Part shown: piece by piece, positions 27,323 through 36,629 of the stretch
How the letters are laid out: every line of letters starts with the position of its first letter
Position numbering within the stretch: the first letter of the stretch is position 1
Source of the DNA: Bacillota bacterium
Lineage (GTDB): Bacteria > Bacillota > Clostridia > Lachnospirales > Lachnospiraceae
Length of the DNA stretch: 64,000 nt
Reading direction: 5' to 3'
Assembly (NCBI GenBank): GCA_023398375.1
Contig: JAEWSH010000084.1
Coordinates: 248,001-312,000 of the forward strand
Notes under the pieces: model-generated
The model's database searches: none
What the model was told of the DNA's origin: nothing
Seen by the model: the letters and a program-made list of their open reading frames with translations, nothing else
Position numbers and translations under genes: made by a program

Positions 27323-28582
27323 TCAACTCTCATGAATGTTACTCTCTTCATTATTCCATACACCCGCTGCAATGACAGTCATGTCATCACGTATCTTACC
27401 TCCGCATGCCCGAATAACATATTGTAATATCTGATTTGCGATTTCTCTTGGATTCTCAAGCTCAATCTTTTCTATAAATTCCTGAAGGATATAGGGAGCT
27501 TCTTCATCTTGAAATGCCTCTTCTATGCCATCTGAGATCATAATAATATAGTCTCCATCCCTTAACTGTACTTGTTTTTCATTTAGTTCCATCTGGTGAA
27601 AAATACCAAGCGGCAGACTATCTCCCTTAATGATTTCCACCATATTCTTCCTTTTTAAAAAAGATATACTTGCACCTACTTTCAGAAAAGTACAGTTTCC
27701 TGTCCTTAGATCGATCTCACACATATCAAGCGTTGACATATTCTGTTCTTCATCGCAGGCAATCAATGCACCATTGATCATCTGTATGGCCGTATGTCTT
27801 TCAAATCCTGCTTCCAGTAATTTTTCCAGCAGATCTACTACCATTCCACTATCTTCACATGCCTTTTCCCCTGATCCCATACCGTCTGATATAGCACATA
27901 CAAAACGTCCATTGCCCACATCTGTAAAAGAATAATTATCACCCGACATAGCCTCGCTTTCTTTTACAGCTTTGGCAACACCGGTAAAGATACCAAGTGT
28001 TGTCTCTTCCTCAAAAATATAAATATCTGTGACATCGCTAAGAAAAGCAAGACTATTCTTATTTGGAATCAATCTGCGGTTTAAAATTACTGATAATAGT
28101 CCTGCCACCTCTTCTGTCTCAAAATGTTTATTTCGAATTGCTCTCATATGCAGGCTTACCTCTATGTGTCCGTTCGTATGTTCCATCATATAAATTGTCT
28201 GCACTGATATTCCATGTGCCTTTAATATTTGAATGATCTGTTTTTGTTTTTTCTCACTTATTTTTATTAGGTGAAAGGATTCTTCTGCCACATGAGTCAT
28301 GATCTGTGCCATTTCCTTTAAATGATCTGCCAGAATTTCTCGATTCTCACAAAGCCTTCTTTGGCACAGCACATTTTGCTTATCTATTACAGCTTGTCCT
28401 TTTTCTTCTTTTTTATCATCCTCTATTTTTAGTGGTATTTTGGAAATTGTTTCTGGTACATAGGTAAATGTTCTGGCAAGATCACGAAAAGTGTCTGCAT
28501 AACCTAACAGTTTCTTTTTACCATAATCCGGCAATAACATTACTTCTAGTTCTGGTTTTCCTATCTTTTCTCGTCTTAACAT
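27323..28582 (-). CDS. spoIIE: SpoIIE-like PP2C phosphatase lacking the membrane domain
   Basis: 419 aa corresponding to the middle and catalytic parts of stage II sporulation protein E. The phosphatase domain (about 190-405) carries PP2C metal motifs AISDGMGSGEKA, IIMISDGIEEAF and DDMTVIAAG. In Bacillus this enzyme dephosphorylates SpoIIAA and releases sigma-F in the forespore. The usual N-terminal ten-helix membrane domain is absent. GGGAGG stands right before the ATG, so the short form is probably the true product. The position between divIC and tilS matches spoIIE in Bacillus. Confidence 0.85.
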   Translation of the reverse strand: MLRREKIGKPELEVMLLPDYGKKKLLGYADTFRDLARTFTYVPETISKIPLKIEDDKKEEKGQAVIDKQNVLCQRRLCENREILADHLKEMAQIMTHVAEESFHLIKISEKKQKQIIQILKAHGISVQTIYMMEHTNGHIEVSLHMRAIRNKHFETEEVAGLLSVILNRRLIPNKNSLAFLSDVTDIYIFEEETTLGIFTGVAKAVKESEAMSGDNYSFTDVGNGRFVCAISDGMGSGEKACEDSGMVVDLLEKLLEAGFERHTAIQMINGALIACDEEQNMSTLDMCEIDLRTGNCTFLKVGASISFLKRKNMVEIIKGDSLPLGIFHQMELNEKQVQLRDGDYIIMISDGIEEAFQDEEAPYILQEFIEKIELENPREIANQILQYVIRACGGKIRDDMTVIAAGVWNNEESNIHES

Positions 28583-28674
28583 ACCAATCCTCCCCTTCCT
28601 GCAAAGGAATATTATATAGGATAGATTTAAAAATATTTGTCAAATGATTGCTTAAATAGTATAAATTTTTAGAC

Positions 28675-28713
28675 AAAAAATGCGGATCGTCCAAAAGACT
28701 ATCCGCATTTTTT
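28675..28713. terminator. Terminator after divIC
   Basis: Stem AAAAAATGCGGAT/ATCCGCATTTTTT, perfect over 13 bp with a 13-base loop. It abuts the divIC stop codon and can act in both directions. Confidence 0.85.
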
Positions 28714-29014
28714 ATTCATATTTAAAAACTATCTCGTCATCATTTACTAAACCCAATTTATCTTTTGCTACTTCTTCTGCATATTTCTTAGTCTTCGTAT
28801 ACTTACTGAATTCCTTAATATCTTCCTGCCGCTTCTGTTCTTCTGCGATCTGCTGTTCCAATTGTTCCTGTCTCGCCAAATAAGTCTCTTGTTTACTTTT
28901 CAACTCGATGCTCTTTATTGCAACAACGACCATTAGCATAAGAACAACTGTCATGACCAGAAACATACCCAAACGATTTTGCCTTTTTTTTCGAATCGCA
29001 ATTCTTCTTGACAT
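28712..29014 (-). CDS. divIC: Septum formation initiator DivIC/FtsL-like protein
   Basis: A small bitopic division protein (100 aa). It has a basic cytoplasmic N-terminus (RRIAIRKKRQNR), one membrane helix (about residues 14-36, LGMFLVMTVVLMLMVVVAI), then an extracellular coiled coil (LEQQIAEEQKRQEDI) and a C-terminal DKLGLVNDDEIVF motif typical of DivIC. I use the ATG at 29012-29014 because AGGGGGG is 6 bases upstream; an in-frame TTG seven codons earlier is less likely. It follows yabQ as in Bacillus. Confidence 0.92.
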   Translation of the reverse strand: MSRRIAIRKKRQNRLGMFLVMTVVLMLMVVVAIKSIELKSKQETYLARQEQLEQQIAEEQKRQEDIKEFSKYTKTKKYAEEVAKDKLGLVNDDEIVFKYE

Positions 29015-29060
29015 CCGTGTCCCCCCTGCTCCCAATTTAGCGCATAAAAATTATGGTACA

Positions 29061-29549
29061 CTATTGTTTACATAATACTATCTTAATCATTTTTATAAAA
29101 GCCGTCAACCGGTACTTTAGTACCTTTGTGCATTTTCTGAAAATAATCCTGACTTTCCTGAAAAATCTTTTTATTACGCGCAGCAGCAAATAGAATGGTC
29201 TCATAAATATAGATATTATTTTTTTTAAGAAATATAATAGCTTTTGCAAAACTAAAGTTACATATTTTACAAAAAGACGTCCAAATAGAATCTTGTATAA
29301 CATCATACCCCAGGCAGCACCTACTATCGCAAACCATCGAAGCATTCCATTATTCTCCTGATATAACATCAAAAAGATTTTTATTGAGCATGCTATCCAA
29401 AAAAGCATATCCTCTATTGATATAAAAAAAAGATTATGCGCTACAATTCTTCGAAAAATACGGATCCAATCATACACAAAAGTTATAAAAACGCCCAAAA
29501 CAATAGAATGCATTAAAAAATAAATTTCCTGCATTATGTTTGCACTCAT
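29061..29549 (-). CDS. yabQ: Spore cortex biosynthesis protein YabQ
   Basis: A membrane protein of about 162 aa needed for spore cortex formation in Bacillus. It has the family start SANIMQEIYFLMHSIVLGVF, several hydrophobic segments (about 8-26, 44-62, 70-92) and a lysine/arginine-rich tail. The ATG at 29547-29549 has AGGTG just upstream. The gene begins 7 bp after the end of yabP. Supports descent from an endospore former. Confidence 0.9.
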   Translation of the reverse strand: MSANIMQEIYFLMHSIVLGVFITFVYDWIRIFRRIVAHNLFFISIEDMLFWIACSIKIFLMLYQENNGMLRWFAIVGAAWGMMLYKILFGRLFVKYVTLVLQKLLYFLKKIISIFMRPFYLLLRVIKRFFRKVRIIFRKCTKVLKYRLTAFIKMIKIVLCKQ

Positions 29550-29556
29550 ATGACAC

Positions 29557-29847
29557 CTACTTAAATAATTTTGTGAAGAACGATTCTCCCTTAGCAGCAT
29601 ATCCAGCTGTTTCAGAATATGTAAGACTATCTATCTTACCCTCAACATCCACTTCTCCCTTTTCTAAAGTCAAGCGGTTCACATGTAAATCGTTGCCTTT
29701 AATCATCAGCATTCCCTGATCTGTTTCTAAAAGAATCTCATTAATATCAAAAGAAAGTACGTCCGATACACCATTGATGGTACATGTCCTTCTATTCGTC
29801 ATCATTAATTTATGCAATCTTTGCTTGGTACTATTTAATTCTTCCAT
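29557..29847 (-). CDS. yabP: Sporulation protein YabP
   Basis: 96 aa, cytoplasmic or spore-associated. It shows the YabP core NRRTCTINGVSDVLSFDINE followed by ILLETDQGMLMIKGNDLHV and LTLEKGEVDVEGKIDSLTY. The start at 29845-29847 has GGGGG 7 bases upstream. Required for cortex synthesis together with YabQ in Bacillus. Lies between rqcP and yabQ as expected. Confidence 0.93.
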   Translation of the reverse strand: MEELNSTKQRLHKLMMTNRRTCTINGVSDVLSFDINEILLETDQGMLMIKGNDLHVNRLTLEKGEVDVEGKIDSLTYSETAGYAAKGESFFTKLFK

Positions 29848-29913
29848 ATACGATAGCCCCCACATTCATCTTTTTGCATTAACTATTATATTATGGGAGA
29901 ATCTCATTTATGC

Positions 29914-30153
29914 TTATAAATACTTAAACAATTCCTTTGCTTCCTCTTTCTTTACAGTCTCCTGTACATCAAGAACTTCCACTTTCACATCCTTGTTACC
30001 GAACTGTATGGTAATCGTATCTCCTGTTTTTACAATTGCAGAAGCCTTAGCAGGCTTATCATTAATAAATACCCTTCCGGCATCACACGCTTCATTGGCT
30101 ACTGTTCGCCGTTTGATCAATCTTGAAACTTTTAAATATTTGTCCAATCTCAT
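29914..30153 (-). CDS. rqcP: S4-domain RNA-binding protein RqcP
   Basis: 79 aa, nearly all one S4 fold (MRLDKYLKVSRLIKRRTVAN, then AGRVFINDKPAKAS). The Bacillus homologue (YabO/RqcP) works with RqcH in ribosome quality control, helping alanine-tail synthesis on stalled 50S subunits. Position between HU/mazG and yabP fits this assignment. AAAGGAG lies 9 bases before the ATG. Confidence 0.92.
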   Translation of the reverse strand: MRLDKYLKVSRLIKRRTVANEACDAGRVFINDKPAKASAIVKTGDTITIQFGNKDVKVEVLDVQETVKKEEAKELFKYL

Positions 30154-30200
30154 ATAATATATGACTCCTTTAAAAAACGAGCAGAAACACTCGCATATAT

Positions 30201-30248
30201 AAAAAGAAGTCAGGTATCGCGTGTATATACGTTGCTACCTAACTTCTT
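30201..30248 (-). terminator. Terminator after the HU gene
   Basis: AAGAAGTCAGGTA pairs with TACCTAACTTCTT (one mismatch or G-U) across a 19-base loop and runs into TTTTTATAT on the minus strand. Confidence 0.75.
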
Positions 30249-30315
30249 TATTACGGATTGTTAAACGCTGCCAACAATCTCATTATCTGTTCATTGCCGT
30301 TTTTGCATCTAATGA

Positions 30316-30594
30316 CTATTTAGCGTTTACTAAATCTTTTAATGCTTTACCAGCTTTGAATTTAGGAGCTTTAGATGCAGCAATTTTCATTACTTCACCG
30401 CTTTGAGGATTTCTTCCTTCTCTAGCTGCTCTTTCAGAAACTTCAAAAGTACCAAATCCTACTAATTGGATTTTCTCACCTTTTGTTAATTCTTGAGCAA
30501 CTACATCTGTAAATGCTTTTAATGCTTTTTCAGCATCTTTCTTTGATAATTCAGCTTGTTCAGCGATCGCTGCAACTAATTCTGTCTTGTTCAT
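30316..30594 (-). CDS. hup: DNA-binding protein HU
   Basis: A 92-aa nucleoid protein with the standard HU sequence: MNKTELVAAIAEQAELSKKD, then GFGTFEVSERAAREGRNPQSG, the flexible DNA-binding arm with conserved RxGRNP, and KFKAGKALKDLVN at the end. AGGAGG upstream. Between mazG and rqcP, with its own terminator. Confidence 0.97.
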   Translation of the reverse strand: MNKTELVAAIAEQAELSKKDAEKALKAFTDVVAQELTKGEKIQLVGFGTFEVSERAAREGRNPQSGEVMKIAASKAPKFKAGKALKDLVNAK

Positions 30595-30750
30595 TTTAGA
30601 ACTCCTCCTCTTATATGAGTTTTTATTTTATTTTTGTAATCCAAGCGTTCTTTTATGCAAAACACCTATAAATATTTATAGACGGTTTTACAAATTTTGT
30701 CAAGGTGAATTTGCCTTTTTATCAGTATTTAAGGCAATTTTAGGCTATTC

Positions 30751-31485
30751 TCACGATACCGGCATTCCTGTTTCGTACAAATCTATCATATCCTCTATTT
30801 TGTCATTTAAAATTTGCTCTTGTGCGATGCCAAATTTCCTTGCAATATTCGATATCTCCCAAAGCATATCTGCCATTGTTTTCTCTATGATCTGTACTTC
30901 CCGTGATGCCTCTGCGTCCTTTTTTGTTTGTTCTATTAAGGATAGTTCTTCCACTAATTGCCGTAATTTATACACGGATTGCTCATAAGAATCGGCTGGC
31001 TTGTACAATTTATCAATTTTCTTCATCACCTTAGGAGCTCTGGCCAATGCCGGCAGCTCATAGGGTATTTCACGCAGTGGAGACTCTATCCAATCCTTGT
31101 TTTCTTTTTCTTTCTTTTTTATATCATCCCAGTTTTTTAATACTTCATCTGAATTATTTACAACCGTTTCTCCAAATACATGTGGATGCCTGCGGACCAT
31201 CTTTTCACTTACTTCCTGCACTACATCTTCCCACGTGAACAGACCTTCTTCTGAAGCAATACTGCTGTGCATTACTACCTGAAGTAATAAGTCCCCCAGT
31301 TCTTCCCTCATATTATCTGCATTTCCGGTCTGATTATAGATACGAATGGATGATACCAGTTCTGCTGCTTCTTCCATGACACAAGGCTTGAGGCTTTCAT
31401 GCGTCTGCTCTCTATCCCAGGGGCATCCGCCCTCTGCCCTTAAGACACGTATGATTTCTAAAAAATCATCAATTGTATATTTCAT
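30751..31485 (-). CDS. mazG: Nucleoside triphosphate pyrophosphohydrolase
   Basis: Hydrolyses non-canonical or excess NTPs to the monophosphate. 244 aa with two MazG modules; the first has CPWDREQTHESLKPCVMEEA and the Glu/Asp metal motif MREELGDLLLQVVMHS. Length is close to E. coli MazG and lacks the methylase half found in Bacillus YabN. First gene of the conserved downstream cluster. Confidence 0.94.
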   Translation of the reverse strand: MKYTIDDFLEIIRVLRAEGGCPWDREQTHESLKPCVMEEAAELVSSIRIYNQTGNADNMREELGDLLLQVVMHSSIASEEGLFTWEDVVQEVSEKMVRRHPHVFGETVVNNSDEVLKNWDDIKKKEKENKDWIESPLREIPYELPALARAPKVMKKIDKLYKPADSYEQSVYKLRQLVEELSLIEQTKKDAEASREVQIIEKTMADMLWEISNIARKFGIAQEQILNDKIEDMIDLYETGMPVS

Positions 31486-31526
31486 TTTCTCCTCATTTCT
31501 GCGCTGATTTTTTTCTTACTTCCGCC

Positions 31527-32891
31527 CTACTGATCAGTTTTCGTGGAACTGCTTACGGATGGCACTAACTCAGCAAAAGAATAGGTGATATCTTTGGCCG
31601 TACTATCCAGTTGCAATGTATAGCTCTTCGTCTGATATCCTGTCTTGCGTAAAGATATGATATGTGTTCCCGCTGACTTTGTAAAGCTTGTTGGGGCTAC
31701 ACCAATGTAATTACTATCCAAATATACTTCTGCGCCTTCCGGTGAATCAATATATACTTTATTCAAAGCAGCCGCAGATGCAGATTGTGTTACCGTATTA
31801 TTTGAAGACTGTGTATTTGCATCTATAAGTGGAGCATCATTTGTATCTGCACCTGTATTCGTCTTTTCATCACTGCTGTTTTTTGAATTAGACATAGCCT
31901 CTAATTCAACATTGATCGTTGCTTTTTCCTGACCTACTTTAATATATTGCGTAATCGTTTTATATCCATCGGCTTTTACGATCATCTGATGAATACCATA
32001 TTCTAAGGTTACAACATTCGTTTGATCCTGTAATTCTCCATCAACGTATAAACTTGCAGTAGATGGATTAATTGAAAATACAATTTTTCCGTATTTTATC
32101 TCTTCCGGCTTGATATCTCCAACATCTAATTCCAGTTCTCCGTCACGTTCTATTGTTACTTGTTTTTTCCCTTCAATTCTAGTGTTTGTCAATAATACCT
32201 GATACGTACCTTCCGGAACTACTAATAACATATTTTCAGTGATCGGTTGAATTACTTTCTGGCCGACTTCGATCCATCCTCCAATAAAGTATTGGTCATT
32301 AGCAAGTCTCAGATAACCATGGCCTTTATCAACTGTAATACTATATACAGTGTGATCAATACCTTTTACCGTAAGCGTATCACTTGCATTCAAATCCATC
32401 AGTTCTTCCTGTACATTGTTAGACATAATGGGAACTTTATCATACAATTTGAATTCCTCATCTCCTATTTTTATAGTCTTGTTATTTCTTCCGAATTCAA
32501 ATTTTTGTATATCTGAATAAGACCAGGCATTTGCAGAAACTTGTATACTATTTAATCTTTTAGAAAATTTTACAAACGTAATGTCTGCAATCTCTCCCAA
32601 AGGTATTTGAGACATTGATATTCCCTGCTTATATTTGTCCTTTATTTCTGTTGCTCCATCATACTTTAATGTATAGTTTTTACCAATCTGCGTATTTAAA
32701 AAGGTAATGGTTTTTTCTTCTTCATTTCTGTTGACTACAATTGCTGTATCTGCCGAATCATAGTAACCTATGTCCGATTTGATAAATCCAGTTTCCGCAT
32801 CTTCCTGCACAGAACTGCTCTGGGTTGAAAAGGCACAGGCATTGCATAATAGAACTGCTATCAACAGAATCCCCCATATTTTTTGCTTCAA
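31527..32891 (-). CDS. PEGA-domain lipoprotein
   Basis: 454 aa. The N-terminus is a signal with a cysteine-rich cleavage region (LLIAVLLCNACAFSTQ), probably a lipoprotein anchored outside. After about 240 residues of unrecognised beta-rich sequence there are two PEGA repeats: about 255-335 (VFSINPSTASLYVDGELQD) and about 380-450 (VYIDSPEGAEVYLDSNYIG). They are separated by a Ser/Asn/Thr-rich linker. PEGA domains are cell-surface beta-sandwiches, often in envelope or spore-associated proteins. The function here is unknown. It lies between mazG and the CotS-like gene. Confidence 0.8.
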   Translation of the reverse strand: MKQKIWGILLIAVLLCNACAFSTQSSSVQEDAETGFIKSDIGYYDSADTAIVVNRNEEEKTITFLNTQIGKNYTLKYDGATEIKDKYKQGISMSQIPLGEIADITFVKFSKRLNSIQVSANAWSYSDIQKFEFGRNNKTIKIGDEEFKLYDKVPIMSNNVQEELMDLNASDTLTVKGIDHTVYSITVDKGHGYLRLANDQYFIGGWIEVGQKVIQPITENMLLVVPEGTYQVLLTNTRIEGKKQVTIERDGELELDVGDIKPEEIKYGKIVFSINPSTASLYVDGELQDQTNVVTLEYGIHQMIVKADGYKTITQYIKVGQEKATINVELEAMSNSKNSSDEKTNTGADTNDAPLIDANTQSSNNTVTQSASAAALNKVYIDSPEGAEVYLDSNYIGVAPTSFTKSAGTHIISLRKTGYQTKSYTLQLDSTAKDITYSFAELVPSVSSSTKTDQ

Positions 32892-32961
32892 AGGTCTACC
32901 TCCAATATCTTTTGTTTCCTACACTATACTGCCTCTCATGCATTCATTGTATCATGAACAA

Positions 32962-33945
32962 TCAAAAAAGAAAACTACACAGAAACTGCTCCTTTGCAGT
33001 TTCCTGAGTAATTAGTTTTTGCAATTTATCCATATGCCTCATTGGCATCCATGATTTTCCACTGTTATAGTAAAAGTTTACAATTTTCCAAAATTTTTCT
33101 GGATACCACAGCCTAAAATATAATTGCTTCTTTTCTAATTCGCTTAAAGGTTTTATTTTTTCATAAGCCAAAAGTAATTCACTCCCAAGCATTTCAGACC
33201 ATCCATTTTTCTCAAGTATTTTTCGCATGAATAAATAAAGATCTCGAATCTGACAATCCAGTACGTATTTTTCAAAGTTAATGACCGAAACTCCCTTACT
33301 GCTTATGAGGATATTATGATATTGATAGTCGCCATGGCATAAACTTCCAGACAGGCGCACTTCCTGGTACAGAGGATTCCAGTCGACCTGAATAATTTCC
33401 TTATAAGCCTTCAATGCCTGTTCATAAAAATAATCATAGTGCTGCAACAGATAAACTTCGAAGTCTGTTTTCTGCCCTTTAGCACGAATAAAATTTTTAA
33501 TTCTTTTTAATTCTTTATTATGTTTTTCATATTCTCTTGCCAATTGGGCTATCGGTAAAAGAATACATTCTTTGTCCGTATTCATTCTCATTACCAGATG
33601 TAGACGGGCCAGATGAGAGACCGCCTGTCTGCACTCATCTGCGTCCCAAATATTACATTCCTTACCCTCCAGATATTCTTTCACTATATATATTTTCTTA
33701 TCTGTATCCGTTGTCAGAATATCCCCACTTTTATTTTTTTCAAAAGCATCTACATAAGGGAATCCTTCTTTTTTAATATGATGAATCAAAGTGTCCTGCA
33801 AAAGAACTTTTTCCTTTGGACCTGTATACTCTTTTAATATCTTAGTCCCCGAGTTTGTCTCAAAAAGAATAGCGCCCCGTCCTTTCCAGGTACGAAGCAC
33901 TTTCAAATCATAATTCTCCAATACGTTTACTGCCTTATCATCCAC
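32962..33945 (-). CDS. CotS-like spore coat / aminoglycoside-phosphotransferase-fold protein
   Basis: About 327 aa with the kinase-like fold of CotS/YutH spore-coat proteins. It shows the catalytic-loop motif LCHGDYQYHNILIS and the metal-loop VINFEKYVLDCQIRDL, where Asn-Phe-Glu replaces the usual Asp-Phe-Asp/Glu. Activity is doubtful. Start choice is open: GGGAGG is 7 bases before a GTG at 33943-33945 but only 1 base before an ATG at 33949-33951; a TTG further up is unlikely. Its last codons form the stem of a terminator. Confidence 0.75.
   Translation of the reverse strand: MDDKAVNVLENYDLKVLRTWKGRGAILFETNSGTKILKEYTGPKEKVLLQDTLIHHIKKEGFPYVDAFEKNKSGDILTTDTDKKIYIVKEYLEGKECNIWDADECRQAVSHLARLHLVMRMNTDKECILLPIAQLAREYEKHNKELKRIKNFIRAKGQKTDFEVYLLQHYDYFYEQALKAYKEIIQVDWNPLYQEVRLSGSLCHGDYQYHNILISSKGVSVINFEKYVLDCQIRDLYLFMRKILEKNGWSEMLGSELLLAYEKIKPLSELEKKQLYFRLWYPEKFWKIVNFYYNSGKSWMPMRHMDKLQKLITQETAKEQFLCSFLF
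32964..33003 (-). terminator. Terminator inside the end of the CotS-like gene
   Basis: GAAACTGC and GCAGTTTC (8 bp, 6-base loop, 32982-33003) followed by TTTTCTTTTTTG. The whole hairpin and T-run lie within the last 14 codons and the stop codon. Confidence 0.7.
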
Positions 33946-34082
33946 AATCATACCTCCCAGACTTCTTCTACCAAAAGTAAACAAATACTTCTGATACGCT
34001 ATCTTATGAATGTGAATGAAAAAGTATGTTTCAAAAAAATGATATCTTTATTGATTTTTAGTATTTTTTTATATTACCTTAT

Positions 34083-35408
34083 CTATTGATGCAAAGCCTT
34101 GCTTATTAAATATTCTTTTGTGTTATATTCAGGATGATCAATCACCAATTTTAATAATTGATCCAATGTATCACCAAGCTCTTTTCCTGGCAGCATACCT
34201 GCATCAATTAAATCCTTTCCGGTAACAGCAAGTGTCTTTAGCGATACACAATTTTTTGCTTCCATTTCATTATTATATAAAATCTGCAAAGTTGCCAGCT
34301 TATCTAGTTTTTGTTGCTGCTGATAGGCGCTCTGCGCCAGAATATCGGCTCTTTTTACTAGGAACAGACATGGAAATATATCTTCTCCCACAGTTGCAAT
34401 TGCACGTCTGACACCTCTTGGCGTTAACTCTACATTATAGTCATGAAAGAGCACAAATTTTGTTACTTTGTTGATTGTATCATTATCAAACTTAAGACGG
34501 CGTAAAATCTTCCTTGTTATTTCATGTCCGGTTACCGCGTGACGATAGAAATGATCAACTCCATTTTTGTCAGTAGATTTCGTTTCCGGTTTTCCAACGT
34601 CATGAAATAGCATACCCAGGCGAAGATTTTTATCCTTCTCCACTTTTTCCATAGCATGAAGCGCATGTTCTCCAACCGTATATTGATGATGCGGATTATT
34701 TTGTGTCGTCTGCATCATGCGGTCAAATTCCGGAAGTATTACATTTGTGACGCCTGTGTCATATGCGTCCTTTAGCAAATACGGATGGTCTGACACCACT
34801 AATTTTATCAGCTCGGTCTGGATTCGCTCTGCACTTATATTTTTCAGTGTAAACGCTTTCTTTGTAATTGCTTTTCTTGTATTTTCTTCAATTGAATAGC
34901 CTAGTTGCGCTGAAAAACGAATTGCCCGCATGATCCTAAGCGCATCTTCACAAAATCGTTCTTCTGGATTTCCGACACAACGAATCACTTTTCGCTTAAG
35001 ATCCTGTATCCCATCAAATTCATCTACAATTCCTACTTTATCATTATATGCCATAGCATTAATCGTAAAGTCTCTCCGTTTCAAATCCTCCATCAGATTT
35101 GGCGTGAACATTACTTCTTTGGGATGCCGGCTGTCTTTATATTCACCGTCAATACGATATGTGGTAACTTCAAATCCTTCTTTTTCCAGCATTACGGTAA
35201 CCGTACCATGTTGGATACCGGTGTCTATCGTTCTGCGAAACAGTCTTTTGACCTGCTCCGGCAAGGCCGAAGTCGTGATATCCCAATCATCCGGTTCACG
35301 ACCAAGAATAGAATCCCGCACACAACCACCAACTGCATAGGCATCATAGCCGGCCGCAATCAAAGTATTTATTATATATTTCACTCTTTCCGGAAGTTGT
35401 ATGGTCAT
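34083..35408 (-). CDS. cca: CCA tRNA nucleotidyltransferase
   Basis: Adds or repairs the 3' CCA of tRNAs. 441 aa with class II head motif YAVGGCVRDSILGREPDDWD, flexible-loop Arg region, neck EERFCEDALRIMRAIRF, and a C-terminal HD domain (LGMLFHDVGKPETKS, FLFHDYN) as in bacterial CCA enzymes of this length. Fits with both tRNA genes here lacking encoded CCA. Starts 23 bp after ackA; probably co-transcribed. Confidence 0.94.
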   Translation of the reverse strand: MTIQLPERVKYIINTLIAAGYDAYAVGGCVRDSILGREPDDWDITTSALPEQVKRLFRRTIDTGIQHGTVTVMLEKEGFEVTTYRIDGEYKDSRHPKEVMFTPNLMEDLKRRDFTINAMAYNDKVGIVDEFDGIQDLKRKVIRCVGNPEERFCEDALRIMRAIRFSAQLGYSIEENTRKAITKKAFTLKNISAERIQTELIKLVVSDHPYLLKDAYDTGVTNVILPEFDRMMQTTQNNPHHQYTVGEHALHAMEKVEKDKNLRLGMLFHDVGKPETKSTDKNGVDHFYRHAVTGHEITRKILRRLKFDNDTINKVTKFVLFHDYNVELTPRGVRRAIATVGEDIFPCLFLVKRADILAQSAYQQQQKLDKLATLQILYNNEMEAKNCVSLKTLAVTGKDLIDAGMLPGKELGDTLDQLLKLVIDHPEYNTKEYLISKALHQ

Positions 35409-35430
35409 GCTATCCTTCTTTCCGTATTAT

Positions 35431-36624
35431 TTATTGAGCAAGGTTTACAGTTTCTCTTGCAATCGCAAGTTCTTCATTGGTAGGAACTACCATCGTAATT
35501 ACTTTACTTCCTTCATCAGAAAGAATGATTTCTTCCCCTCGTACTTTATTTTTTTCTAAATCAATATTTGTTCCCAGGAATCCGATGTATTGTGCAATCA
35601 ACTTCCTGACCTCTGCATTATTTTCTCCCGCTCCCGCTGTAAATACGATAACATCCACACCATTCATGGCAGCCGCATAGGAACCGATATATTTTCCAAC
35701 TCTGTATGCATAGGCCTCTAAAGCTGCACTTGCAAGATCATTTCCCTCTGCACTTGCTTCTGCAAGATCTCTAAAGTCACTTGAAAACTGGGATATACCA
35801 AGAACACCTGATTTTTTATTCAGAATATCAGTAACTTCAGCTGCGCTGATACCTTCTTTTTCTGCCATAAAGTTCACGATTGCAGGGTCAATGTCCCCGG
35901 AACGGGTACCCATGATAAGTCCTTCGAGTGGTGTTAGTCCCATGCTTGTGTCAACACTCTTACCATATCGAACGGCCGAAACACTTGCACCATTGCCCAA
36001 ATGGCAAACAATAGTCCTAAGATCTGTTACTTTCTTTCCAAGGATTTCCGCTGCTCTCTTTGCAACATATTCATGACTTGTTCCGTGAAACCCGTAACGT
36101 CTGATTTTATACTTTTTATAATATTCATATGGAATGCCATATAGAAACGCTTTTCTTGGCATTGTCTGATGGAATGCAGTATCAAATACACCTACCATAG
36201 GTACATTCGGCATTATTTCCCTGCAGGAATTGATACCGATCAAATTTGCCGGATTATGAAGCGGCGCAAGATCATTACACTCTTCAATTTCTCTGATAAT
36301 TGCATCTGTAAGAATTGTTGCTTTCTGGAATTTTTCTCCTCCATGAACAATACGATGTCCGACAGCACCAATCTCTTCTAACGATTTGATCACGCCTGCT
36401 TCTGGATCTGTAAGGCTCTTGATCACAAGCTGCACAGCAACTGTATGATTAGGCATATCTACTTCTGTCTTAATTTTATCTTTACCCGCCGGTTGATGTG
36501 TCAACATACTGCCATCAATACCGATTCTCTCGCAAAGTCCTTTGGCTAATACCTCTTCTGTCTTACTATCGATTAACTGGTATTTTAAAGAGGAACTACC
36601 GCAGTTTATTACTAATACATTCAT
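35431..36624 (-). CDS. ackA: Acetate kinase
   Basis: Makes ATP and acetate from acetyl phosphate in fermentation. 397 aa with MNVLVINCGSSSLKYQLID, VGHRIVHGGEKF, FDTAFHQTMP, RRYGFHGTSHEYV and the ATP-site motif CHLGNGASVSAV. No pta gene is adjacent. The ATG is preceded by GATAGGAGCCAGAA, the end of a tandemly repeated stem-loop unit, so the ribosome-binding site belongs to the repeat. Confidence 0.97.
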   Translation of the reverse strand: MNVLVINCGSSSLKYQLIDSKTEEVLAKGLCERIGIDGSMLTHQPAGKDKIKTEVDMPNHTVAVQLVIKSLTDPEAGVIKSLEEIGAVGHRIVHGGEKFQKATILTDAIIREIEECNDLAPLHNPANLIGINSCREIMPNVPMVGVFDTAFHQTMPRKAFLYGIPYEYYKKYKIRRYGFHGTSHEYVAKRAAEILGKKVTDLRTIVCHLGNGASVSAVRYGKSVDTSMGLTPLEGLIMGTRSGDIDPAIVNFMAEKEGISAAEVTDILNKKSGVLGISQFSSDFRDLAEASAEGNDLASAALEAYAYRVGKYIGSYAAAMNGVDVIVFTAGAGENNAEVRKLIAQYIGFLGTNIDLEKNKVRGEEIILSDEGSKVITMVVPTNEELAIARETVNLAQ

Positions 36625-36629
36625 TTCTG

